A stretch of 10,479 nucleotides of DNA from Verrucomicrobiota bacterium (GCA_021156225.1 JAJNBN010000061.1:1-10479); one strand, 5' to 3'. Shown: positions 1-5,733, counted from the stretch's first letter. Notes: generated by a model not told the origin, from the letters alone. A program made the numbers and translations.

Positions 1-1857
1 TTCGACGATACGGTGGAGGGTTACGACAAGGAGATTTCCGATCCGATCGGCAGCTCCTTCCAGGTATACGCCCATTGCCGCGATGAGATCGAGCAGGGTG
101 TGCTTTCTGCGATCAAATTTATCGAGCATACGGAATCAGCAGGTGCCGCGCAGGCAAACATGATGAAGAAAACAGTGGCGATCGGTTCGGATCACGGCGG
201 GTTCAAGCTGAAAGAAGCGCTCAAGAGCCATCTGCAAGGGCAGGGCGTGACGGTGGAAGATCTGGGGACGCTCTCGACCGAATCGACGGATTATCCAGAC
301 TTCGCGCATGCGGTGGCCCAGTGTGTGGTGCGTGGACAGGCGGATGAAGGAATCTTGGTCTGCACGACGGGTGTGGGTATGAGCATCACGGCGAACAAAG
401 TCTCGGGCATCCGGGCCGCCTTGGTCTTCAATGAAGAGATGGCCGCACTCAGCCGCCAGCATAATAATGCGAATGTGATTTGCCTGGGTGAGAAACTGGT
501 TTCCACCGAACAGGCCAAACGGATCGTAGATACATTTTTGAACGCCCGCTTCGAAGGCGGACGGCATGAAAGACGAGTAAATAAGATGGAGAAAACTGCT
601 TCAACGTGCTGCGGCCCGATGGCCCAGACCCTTGCCCAAACCGACCCTGAGATCGCCAAATTGATCAATCAGGAGCGCCAGCGCCAACAGGAAAATATCG
701 AGCTCATCGCGAGCGAGAACTTCACCAGCCCCGCGGTGATGGAAGCCCAAGGCTCGGTGCTGACGAACAAGTACGCGGAAGGTTATCCCGGCAAGCGCTG
801 GTACGGCGGGTGCGAGAACGTAGATGTGGTGGAGACGCTGGCCATTGACCGGGCGAAGCAGCTTTTCGGCGCCGAGCACGCCAACGTGCAGCCGCACTCC
901 GGCTCTGGCGCGAACATGGCTGTTTACTTCGCCATGCTGAAGCCCGGTGACAAGATGCTGACCATGGACCTGAGCCATGGCGGTCACTTGACCCACGGCA
1001 ACAAGGCGAATTTCTCCGGCAAGTTTTTTGAGATCGTCCACTACGGTGTGCGCAAGGAAGATGAACGCATCGATTACGATCAGCTCGCGCAGATGGCACG
1101 GGAACATAAGCCGAAGATGATCACGGTGGGGGCGAGTGCCTATCCGCGCATCATTGATTTCAAGCGCATGAGCGAGATCGCCCAAGAGGTCGGCGCGCTC
1201 ATGCTGGCGGACATCGCGCACATCGCCGGACTGGTGGCGGCGGGCATCCATCCGAATCCGGTGCCCTATGCGGATTTCGTGACAACGACCACGCACAAGA
1301 CCCTGCGCGGACCGCGTGGTGGCTTGATCATGTGCAAGGCGAAATATCAGAAGGAAATCGATTCGCAGGCGTTCCCGGGCATCCAGGGTGGACCGCTGAT
1401 GCACGTCATCGCCGCGAAGGCCGTTTGCTTCCAGGAAGCGTTGCAGCCGGGCTTCAAGAACTACCAACAGCAGATCGTAAAGAATGCGGCCGCTTTGGCG
1501 CAGGGCATGATCAAGAACGGCTACCGTTTAGTCAGTGGCGGTACGGAGAATCACCTCATGCTAGTGGACGTCGGCGCCAAAGGCATCACGGGCAAGGATT
1601 CCCAGATCGCGCTTGATGAAGCCGGCATCACGACGAACAAGAACACGATTCCTTTTGAGACGCGCTCGCCGTTCCAGGCCAGCGGTGTCCGCCTAGGCAC
1701 GCCTGCGGTGACTACTCGCGGCATGAAAGAGGCTGAAATGGCGGAAATCGCCGACATGATCAGCGAAGTGCTCAAAGACATAAAAAACGTTGACGCCGCA
1801 CACTCTGTGCGCGAACGTGTGAAGCGCTTAACCGCCAAGTTCCCTCTGCCATATTGA
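1..1857 (+). CDS. LMW phosphatase (C-terminal part)-RpiB-serine hydroxymethyltransferase fusion, 5' partial
   Basis: The frame is open from base 1 and ends at TGA 1855-1857 (618 codons visible), so the true start lies left of the window. Residues 1-45 (counted from base 1) match the end of a low-molecular-weight protein tyrosine/arginine phosphatase: Asp14-Pro15 fits the general-acid DP motif, followed by the Y..CRDEI helix. Residues 55-195 form a full RpiB, which interconverts ribose 5-phosphate and ribulose 5-phosphate, with SDHGG (63-67), catalytic Cys121 in GILVCTTGVGMS, HNNANV and the terminal GGRHERRV. Residues 196-618 form a full GlyA, which makes glycine and methylene-tetrahydrofolate from serine with PLP; it shows ELIASENF, PHSGSG, HGGHLTHG and PLP-lysine Lys433 in TTTTHKTLRGPRGG. 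No stop separates the parts, and the RpiB-GlyA linker is only about a dozen residues. Internal ATGs at 160/163 and 586 fit normal gene starts but have weak (AGG) or no Shine-Dalgarno. The same three genes are neighbours in Bacillus (ywlE, rpiB/ywlF, glyA). The domain calls are secure; a single polypeptide is inferred. Confidence 0.93.
   Translation, partial: FDDTVEGYDKEISDPIGSSFQVYAHCRDEIEQGVLSAIKFIEHTESAGAAQANMMKKTVAIGSDHGGFKLKEALKSHLQGQGVTVEDLGTLSTESTDYPDFAHAVAQCVVRGQADEGILVCTTGVGMSITANKVSGIRAALVFNEEMAALSRQHNNANVICLGEKLVSTEQAKRIVDTFLNARFEGGRHERRVNKMEKTASTCCGPMAQTLAQTDPEIAKLINQERQRQQENIELIASENFTSPAVMEAQGSVLTNKYAEGYPGKRWYGGCENVDVVETLAIDRAKQLFGAEHANVQPHSGSGANMAVYFAMLKPGDKMLTMDLSHGGHLTHGNKANFSGKFFEIVHYGVRKEDERIDYDQLAQMAREHKPKMITVGASAYPRIIDFKRMSEIAQEVGALMLADIAHIAGLVAAGIHPNPVPYADFVTTTTHKTLRGPRGGLIMCKAKYQKEIDSQAFPGIQGGPLMHVIAAKAVCFQEALQPGFKNYQQQIVKNAAALAQGMIKNGYRLVSGGTENHLMLVDVGAKGITGKDSQIALDEAGITTNKNTIPFETRSPFQASGVRLGTPAVTTRGMKEAEMAEIADMISEVLKDIKNVDAAHSVRERVKRLTAKFPLPY
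163..585 (+). other. rpiB: RpiB domain of the fusion (ribose-5-phosphate isomerase B)
   Basis: This is the middle segment of the fused frame, about 141 residues, which is the normal length of a stand-alone RpiB. All family landmarks are present in order: N-terminal SDHGG for sugar-phosphate binding, the active-site Cys in the GILVC-TTG-GMS loop, the HNNANVICLG segment and the C-terminal GGRHERRV. The usual second residue after the Cys is Gly or Ser and here is Thr, which I regard as minor. The domain has its own in-frame ATG pair at 160/163, with AGG at 152-154 as a possible weak ribosome site, so separate translation as well as fusion is possible. Confidence 0.9.
586..1857 (+). other. glyA: GlyA domain of the fusion (serine hydroxymethyltransferase)
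   Basis: This is the C-terminal segment of the fused frame, about 423 residues from ATG 586, which is the usual length for bacterial SHMT. Landmarks in order are IELIASENF (folate and active-site Glu region), KRWYGGCE, NVQPHSGSG-AN (PLP phosphate cup), HGGHLTHG, SAYPRIIDF, ADIAHIAGLVAAG, the PLP-lysine at codon 1297-1299 (residue 238 counted from this ATG), FPG-QGGPLMHVIA, and GVRLGTPAVTTRG. The domain is complete and has no missing catalytic residue that I can see. No Shine-Dalgarno precedes ATG 586, which favours translation as part of the fusion. Confidence 0.92.
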
Positions 1858-1879
1858 TTTATGGCATGGTGAACCCCGC

Positions 1880-1909
1880 ACTGAACCCCCGGTAGCAATA
1901 CCGTTCAGT
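1880..1909 (+). promoter_or_regulatory. Hairpin 1 of the glyA-rho intergenic region
   Basis: Arms ACTGAA (1880-1885) and TTCAGT (1904-1909) pair perfectly, and inside them CGGTA (1890-1894) pairs with TACCG (1899-1903). The loop is GCAA, a GNRA-type tetraloop, and a four-C bulge (1886-1889) sits on the 5' side. No T-run follows, so it is not a standard intrinsic terminator. The C bulge could pair with the AGGGG at 1956-1960, which is speculative. Only the pairing is seen; any regulatory role is inferred. Confidence 0.5.
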
Positions 1910-1920
1910 AACCAACAACT

Positions 1921-1960
1921 CCCCTAAGAGAACGTGGATGCAGCATCCGCGTCGCAGGGG
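1921..1960 (+). promoter_or_regulatory. Hairpin 2 of the glyA-rho intergenic region
   Basis: An outer stem CCCCT (1921-1925) with AGGGG (1956-1960) encloses an internal loop. An inner eight-pair stem follows: ACGTGGAT (1932-1939) with ATCCGCGT (1945-1952), one pair being T-G, closed by the loop GCAGC. Two nested helices this regular in a 159-base gap suggest a folded mRNA leader for rho or a 3' structure of the upstream fusion transcript. It is not followed by a T-run. Confidence 0.5.
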
Positions 1961-2012
1961 CTTATATCTGCGCCGGTTACGGTTTAAGCACCGGCGCGTA
2001 TTTTACACGTAG
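1938..2012 (+). CDS. Possible 24-residue Arg-rich leader peptide upstream of rho
   Basis: ATG 1938-1940 opens a 24-codon frame ending at TAG 2010-2012, only four bases before the rho ATG. Eight of the 24 residues are Arg, with two His and one Lys. AAGAGA at 1926-1931 lies six bases upstream of the ATG and is at best a weak ribosome site. The frame runs through the 3' half of hairpin 2 and all of hairpin 3, the geometry expected if translation of a leader altered the folding ahead of rho. E. coli rho also has a short leader frame, though I see no sequence resemblance. A chance frame is at least as likely. Confidence 0.2.
   Translation: MQHPRRRGLYLRRLRFKHRRVFYT
1970..1997 (+). promoter_or_regulatory. 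Hairpin 3, just upstream of rho
   Basis: GCGCCGGT (1970-1977) and ACCGGCGC (1990-1997) form a perfect eight-pair GC-rich stem with a 12-base loop. TATTTT follows at 1999-2004, a weak T-rich tail, so the element may terminate part of the upstream transcription or attenuate rho. TATTTT could alternatively be a -10 box, but the matching -35 position (GTTACG) is poor. The hairpin ends 19 bases before the rho start codon. Confidence 0.5.
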
Positions 2013-2016
2013 ACAT

Positions 2017-3663
2017 ATGGCAAAAGCACCCAAAAAGGCCACCACGAAGAAGGTGGCAAAGAAGGCCGTCGCCGCCGAAACGGAGCAGCCCGTATTGATC
2101 GAAACTCCGGAAGTGGTGGCGAAGCCCGTACCCCCTCCGCCCGCGCCGGTTGAAAAGCCGGTAGAGAAAATTGAAAAAGCGGTTCAGGCTGAACCGGCAA
2201 AACCGGCGCCTGCACCGACTCCCGCTCCCCAAAAGCCCGCGGCTGTAGTAAGACCGCCCGCGCCTGCTCCGGTGGCCCCTCCGGTTTCGCGACGCATCGA
2301 AACCTCTGATGAACTCGAACCGCCCAAACATGCGGTGGAAGAGCGGGAAGAAGAGGAAACTGCCGCACCGCGCAACGCGGATGGGTCAGTGACGCCGCAG
2401 ATCCGTATCAACATCAGCCAGCTCCAGGCCATGGCCATCGGTGAGCTGAACAAGATGGCGAAGGAGATGGGGATCGAGAACTTCGGGACGATGAAGAAAC
2501 ACGAGGTTATCTTCCAGATCCTGCAGAAGAACGGCGAACGCAACGGTATCCTCTTCGGCGAAGGTGTGCTGGAGATCTTGCCGGAAGGCTTCGGCTTCCT
2601 GCGGTCGCAGAGTTTCAATTACCTGCCGTGCCCGGAAGATATCTATGTATCGCCTTCGCAGATCCGCCGTTTCGATCTGCAGACGGGTGACATCATCGCC
2701 GGTCAGATCCGTCCGCCGAAAGAAAAAGAACGTTTCTTCGCGCTGTTGAAGGTGGAATCCGTCGGTCATGAAGACCCGGACAAAGCGAAGGACAAGACGC
2801 ATTTCGACAACCTCACGCCGTTGTTCCCGAACAAGCGTTTCCTGCTGGAAACGGCTTCGGATGAATTCTCCACACGCGTGTTGGACTTGGTCTGCCCCAT
2901 CGGTAAAGGCAGCCGTGGTCTGATCGTCGCTCCGCCTCGTACCGGTAAAACGGTGCTGATGCAGAAGCTGGCGAACGCCATCATCAAGAACAATCCCGAG
3001 TGCTATCTGTTCATTTTGCTCATCGACGAACGTCCTGAGGAAGTGACGGACATGGAGCGCTCCTGCCGTGAGGCGGAAGTGATTGCGTCCACCTTCGATG
3101 AACCGCCGGAACGCCATGTGCAAGTGGCCGAGATGGTGATCGAGAAGGCCAAGCGCATGATCGAGCACAAGAAGGATGTGGTCATCCTGCTCGATTCCAT
3201 CACGCGTCTCGCCCGCGCTTACAACACGGTGCAACCGCACTCCGGCAAGATCCTGTCCGGCGGTGTGGATGCGAACGCGTTGCACAAGCCGAAGCGTTTC
3301 TTCGGTGCAGCTCGTAACATCGAAGAGGGTGGTTCGCTGACGATCATGGCGACCGCGCTGGTGGATACCGGCTCCCGCATGGATGAAGTCATCTTCGAGG
3401 AATTCAAGGGCACGGGTAACATGGAAGTGCATCTGGACCGCCATCTGGTGGACCGCCGCATCTTCCCCTCGATCAACATCGAGATGTCCGGCACGCGCAA
3501 AGAAGAGCTGCTGTATCACCCCGACGAGTATGGTCGCGTGGTCATGCTTCGCCGTGCGCTTACAGGTGTGCCGCCGGTCGAGGCGATGGAACTGATGCTG
3601 AACAAGCTGAAGAAGACGCGCAGCAATATCGAGTTCCTGCTGACGATGATGATGGGCCAGTAA
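2017..3663 (+). CDS. rho: Transcription termination factor Rho with long N-terminal extension
   Basis: Rho is the hexameric RNA-dependent ATPase that loads on nascent RNA and ends transcription. The core starts near residue 131 (QLQAMAIGELNKMAKEMGI, the N-terminal helical domain). It continues through the RNA-binding cold-shock-like fold (GFGFLRS, DIYVSPSQIRRFDL), Walker A VAPPRTGKT with Lys311, IDERPEEVTDM, Walker B VVILLDS with Asp393, the Q-loop (SGGVDANALHKPKRFFG) and the R-loop (FKGTGNMEVHL). The protein is 548 residues against about 419 in E. coli. The excess is residues 1-127, a low-complexity Ala/Pro/Lys/Glu tail whose first 20 residues resemble a histone H1-like lysine-alanine tail. 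No Shine-Dalgarno is visible before ATG 2017. Transcription probably ends at the 3692-3724 terminator. The identification is secure; the role of the tail is unknown. Confidence 0.97.
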   Translation: MAKAPKKATTKKVAKKAVAAETEQPVLIETPEVVAKPVPPPPAPVEKPVEKIEKAVQAEPAKPAPAPTPAPQKPAAVVRPPAPAPVAPPVSRRIETSDELEPPKHAVEEREEEETAAPRNADGSVTPQIRINISQLQAMAIGELNKMAKEMGIENFGTMKKHEVIFQILQKNGERNGILFGEGVLEILPEGFGFLRSQSFNYLPCPEDIYVSPSQIRRFDLQTGDIIAGQIRPPKEKERFFALLKVESVGHEDPDKAKDKTHFDNLTPLFPNKRFLLETASDEFSTRVLDLVCPIGKGSRGLIVAPPRTGKTVLMQKLANAIIKNNPECYLFILLIDERPEEVTDMERSCREAEVIASTFDEPPERHVQVAEMVIEKAKRMIEHKKDVVILLDSITRLARAYNTVQPHSGKILSGGVDANALHKPKRFFGAARNIEEGGSLTIMATALVDTGSRMDEVIFEEFKGTGNMEVHLDRHLVDRRIFPSINIEMSGTRKEELLYHPDEYGRVVMLRRALTGVPPVEAMELMLNKLKKTRSNIEFLLTMMMGQ

Positions 3664-3691
3664 GCTGGCCGTCAGTCTTAGAAATTACGAA

Positions 3692-3724
3692 AGCTTCCGG
3701 TGATGAACCGGAGGCTTTTTCTTT
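3692..3724 (+). terminator. Intrinsic terminator of rho
   Basis: AGCTTCCGGT (3692-3701) pairs with ACCGGAGGCT (3707-3716), ten pairs with one G-T, around the loop GATGA, and is followed directly by a T-run (TTTTTCTTT). It starts 28 bases after the rho stop codon, the normal position for a Rho-independent terminator. The flanking AA and TT can extend the stem. Confidence 0.9.
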
Positions 3725-3818
3725 GGGGATAGGGAAACATCGAAGCCGATTGCACCGGCGGGCCGATAGGGGATAGGTATTGCGGCACTATGGACGCAAC
3801 GGATTTTTGGACGTTGCT

Positions 3819-3861
3819 GTGGCCGAGGACCCCGACCTATCGGTACGGGGCAGGCGGCCAC
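3819..3861 (-). terminator. Large hairpin past the 3' end of the small minus-strand gene
   Basis: GTGGCCG (3819-3825) pairs with CGGCCAC (3855-3861), CCCCG (3830-3834) with CGGGG (3846-3850), and ACC (3835-3837) with GGT (3842-3844), giving about 15 pairs with one 4-by-4 internal loop, one bulged base and a four-base loop. On the minus strand it begins six bases after the stop of the 68-residue gene, where a terminator or 3'-end stabiliser would sit. No adjacent T-run follows on either strand, so a standard terminator is unproven. The segment at 3836-3843 could instead pair with CCGATAGG at 3763-3770. Confidence 0.4.
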
Positions 3862-3867
3862 GCTCCA

Positions 3868-4074
3868 TCAGCAGGGTTGGTGGCCCCAGTCGTTGTATTT
3901 CAGGTCTTCTTCGAAGGCGGCCATCTGTTCTTCTTTGGAGAGCTGCTTGACGGCGGCGGGAGCGGGAGTCGGAGTGGGAGAGTCAGCGGAAAGTGGTGCC
4001 GGGGTAATGGCTTTCGGCTCGGCTGCCGGGGAGGCAGTTGTTGCTGGCGGCGGATTGGAGACTTGGTCAGCCAT
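3868..4074 (-). CDS. Small protein of unknown function with C-terminal WGHQPC
   Basis: A 68-residue protein read from ATG 4074-4072 to TGA 3870-3868. Residues 1-43 are low-complexity and rich in Ala, Pro, Ser and Thr, probably disordered. Residues 44-68 change abruptly to a charged, helix-prone segment (LSKEEQMAAFEEDLKYND) ending in WGHQPC, with the only Cys as the last residue. That contrast, a tail that looks constrained behind a sloppy linker, is why I call it a gene. It has no signal peptide or membrane segment. An in-frame TTG at 4113 would add 13 residues, but I prefer the ATG, which sits just after a possible promoter. It is convergent with rho and divergent from the lipoprotein gene. 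A C-terminal Cys next to His could bind metal or be a redox or attachment site; that is speculation. Confidence 0.7.
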   Translation of the reverse strand: MADQVSNPPPATTASPAAEPKAITPAPLSADSPTPTPAPAAVKQLSKEEQMAAFEEDLKYNDWGHQPC

Positions 4075-4388
4075 AACGTAAGTCACTTTACCGCAAGGCG
4101 GGTAATTAGCCAATAGGGAAGGAAGAAGCGCGATTTCTCATCATTTTGTGTGGATGTATTGAGATACATGGTTAACGGAAATTTTTCGGAAAACTGTCAG
4201 ACTGCGAGGCGTGAAGTTGAAATATTGTGTTGTTATAGGAGTTATAGCGAGCGGAAGGATACCGCGGGAACAGAATGGGCAGTAGAGTGGAGGCATGAAA
4301 AACGGAAATCTAGTCCGGGAATAATGGTGAATAGCGAGGCTAAGGGTAACGGATGAACGGAAAAGATGCCAAATTTTGGAGGTCGAAA
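4075..4388. other. Long non-coding, purine-rich stretch
   Basis: I see no convincing gene here. The plus strand is rich in A and G and has lower GC than the flanking genes. It contains a small hairpin ATGTAT-TGAG-ATACAT (4154-4169), a nine-base tandem repeat unit starting GTTATAG (4232 and 4241), and three copies of AACGGAAA (4174, 4301, 4356). A TTGAAA at 4217-4222 resembles a -35 box but lacks a well-placed -10. Open frames in this stretch, such as 4150-4356 plus and 4141-4395 minus, need non-ATG starts and show no protein-like pattern. It must hold the divergent promoters for the small gene and possibly the lipoprotein operon. Confidence 0.5.
4085..4113 (-). promoter_or_regulatory. Possible promoter of the small WGHQPC gene
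   Basis: Read on the minus strand, TTGGCT (4113-4108) and TAAAGT (4090-4085) are separated by exactly 17 bases, each matching the sigma-70 consensus at four of six positions. The start codon follows ten bases after the -10 box, so a transcript from here would have almost no leader. This fits the absence of a Shine-Dalgarno, but the match is weak. Confidence 0.25.
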
Positions 4389-4628
4389 ATGACAAGCAAG
4401 AAGATCAGGACGTGTGAAATGAAGATGACACAAAAGGGGCATAGGCCGATTGGCTGCCAAGGGAGAGCGGGATATAACCCGCTTAAGCTGAACTTATTTT
4501 TCAAACGGTGTTTGAATAGTTTTGCAGGTTGCCTTGTCAAAATGGGCAACTTGACCCGTTCCCTGACGGCGCAACTTCCTGTGGACAGGATATTTGTTGC
4601 CTCCAGCCAAGGGCAAAAGCTAGCTTAG
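4389..4628 (+). CDS. Possible small basic protein ahead of the lipoprotein gene
   Basis: ATG 4389 has the clearest non-overlapping Shine-Dalgarno of the window: GGAGG at 4378-4382 with a six-base spacer. The frame gives 79 residues, Lys/Arg-rich at the start (MTSKKIRTCEMK), with a few scattered Cys and no recognised motif, signal peptide or membrane segment. It stops at TAG 4626-4628, eight bases before the lipoprotein GTG start, spacing that would suit translational coupling. Against it, residue usage looks random and it lies in a low-information, purine-rich stretch where GGAGG arises easily. I do not recognise it and treat it as a weak candidate. Confidence 0.25.
   Translation: MTSKKIRTCEMKMTQKGHRPIGCQGRAGYNPLKLNLFFKRCLNSFAGCLVKMGNLTRSLTAQLPVDRIFVASSQGQKLA
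4489..4489 (+). other. Marker: small inverted repeats in the lipoprotein upstream region
   Basis: Two short hairpins lie around this point: AGCGGG and CCCGCT at about 4467-4485 with an ATATAA loop, and GTTGCC with GGCAAC at about 4528-4550. Neither is followed directly by a T-run. TTGACC at 4551-4556 resembles a -35 box but no -10 follows at 17 bases. I cannot assign a promoter for the lipoprotein operon. Confidence 0.2.
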
Positions 4629-4636
4629 AAAGTTCT

Positions 4637-5731
4637 GTGGCAAAGCGTTTAACATATAAAGTTTGGTCGTGCGCCTTGGCGTTCGGAACCTTGTTTTTGG
4701 CCGGATGCCGTGAACCGGCGCAGATACAGGTGTATCAGGTGCCGAAAGAGACGAGCGAACGGGCGGAGCGTCATTTTCCGGGCGATGGCCATGATCATTC
4801 AGGCACGACCGAGGGAATGCGCCAGCCAGAAGCCAGCCGTCCAGCCAGGCCCAGTGTCACGTACAAAGTTCCGGAGGGCTGGGTGGAGGTGCCACAAAAC
4901 CAAGTCAGTGTGGCGAATTTCAATATCGTGGGCGAGAACGGGCAGAAGGCGAATGTCTCGATCGCCCCGTTGCCACCGCTGGCCAATCGGGAAACCGAGG
5001 TGGTGAACATGTGGCGGCAGCAGATGGGGTTGGCGGAGATCTCCAAAGAAGAGACTGACAAACTGATGTCTGAGGTGGAGGTGGCAGGAAAGAAGGGTAA
5101 ACTCTTCGACTTGGCCAGCGCCGGCAGCGCGACGGAAGGGGTGCAGCGGATTGTCACGGCGATGCAGCATGAGTCGGATGCGAGCTGGTTTTACAAGATT
5201 TCTGGGGATGACAAGCTCGTTGCGAAGGAGAAGGCGAAGTTCATCGAATTCATCAAGTCGGTGAAATTTGGTGCGTCTGCGGCCGGGACGACAGCATCTG
5301 TTTCGGCGCCAGTCCCAACTGGCTCAGGTGGGGATTGGCAATTGCCGTCAGGCTGGAAAGTGGTCGCTCCGGGCGCGATGCAGACCGCGAAATATCAGGT
5401 GACGGGAGAAAAAGATGCAACCGGAGAGGTCACTGTGAGCGTCTTTCCTAGTGATACAGGTGGGAATCTGGCGAATGTGAACCGGTGGCTGGGACAGGTG
5501 AAATTGCCGCCTGTGGATGAAGCAGGCCTGGCGAAGATGATGCAGCCGCTTGATCCGGCGAATCCGAAAGCGGTGCTGGTGGACATGGATAATAAAGGCG
5601 ACCGGATGCTCGGCGCAATCGTGCCGCGGGGCGGACAATGGTTCTTTTACAAGTTCCGTGGCAACACGGCCTTGGTGGAGGCAAATAAAGCGGCCTTCAT
5701 CGCCTTTGCCAAAGCAGAGCCGCAATTTTAG
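4637..5731 (+). CDS. Lipoprotein with two tandem copies of an uncharacterised domain, first gene of the ccs operon
   Basis: I chose GTG 4637 because it places a clean lipoprotein signal at the N terminus: basic start AKRLTYK, hydrophobic core and lipobox LAGC with Cys24. The frame is open upstream to 4529, but that extension would bury the signal. The 364-residue product would be lipid-anchored outside the inner membrane. After the Cys comes a hydrophilic stretch with an Asp/His cluster (GDGHDH). Then two diverged copies of one domain follow, about residues 75-211 and 233-364, joined by an Ala/Ser/Thr linker. Both copies share P-GW near the start, VxGE then VSV, a VN-W--Q segment, WFYK or FFYK, and a LV--KA-FI-F ending. 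I do not know a named function; the alternating pattern suggests a PsbP/Mog1-like sandwich fold, a guess. It ends 17 bases before ccsB, so a role in cytochrome c maturation or electron transport is plausible. A weak AAAG precedes the start. Confidence 0.8.
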   Translation: MAKRLTYKVWSCALAFGTLFLAGCREPAQIQVYQVPKETSERAERHFPGDGHDHSGTTEGMRQPEASRPARPSVTYKVPEGWVEVPQNQVSVANFNIVGENGQKANVSIAPLPPLANRETEVVNMWRQQMGLAEISKEETDKLMSEVEVAGKKGKLFDLASAGSATEGVQRIVTAMQHESDASWFYKISGDDKLVAKEKAKFIEFIKSVKFGASAAGTTASVSAPVPTGSGGDWQLPSGWKVVAPGAMQTAKYQVTGEKDATGEVTVSVFPSDTGGNLANVNRWLGQVKLPPVDEAGLAKMMQPLDPANPKAVLVDMDNKGDRMLGAIVPRGGQWFFYKFRGNTALVEANKAAFIAFAKAEPQF

Positions 5732-5733
5732 CA

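Noticed and set aside
880..930. SHMT motif reads PHSGSG-AN where E. coli has Gln at the last position
   Set aside because: That position varies in the family (eukaryotic enzymes have Pro), so it is not evidence of altered activity.
601..1467. Long minus-strand open frame opposite glyA
   Set aside because: It is a shadow of the high third-position GC in the real gene; its translation is Arg/His-rich with no domain pattern.
2386..3519. Long minus-strand open frame opposite rho
   Set aside because: Antisense to a clear Rho with every motif in place; the translation has no recognisable fold and odd composition.
4075..4113. TTG-start extension of the WGHQPC protein
   Set aside because: The added 13 residues show no pattern and overlap a plausible promoter; ATG 4074 is simpler.
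4150..4356. 68-codon plus-strand frame with several Cys
   Set aside because: It needs a non-ATG start, has no ribosome site, and reads as random sequence.
4141..4395. 84-codon minus-strand frame in the purine-rich stretch
   Set aside because: It begins at TTG without a ribosome site; its Ser/Phe/Pro-rich content simply mirrors the purine-rich plus strand.
4529..4636. Upstream in-frame extension of the lipoprotein gene
   Set aside because: It would place 36 unrelated residues before a clean lipoprotein signal, so GTG 4637 is the better start.
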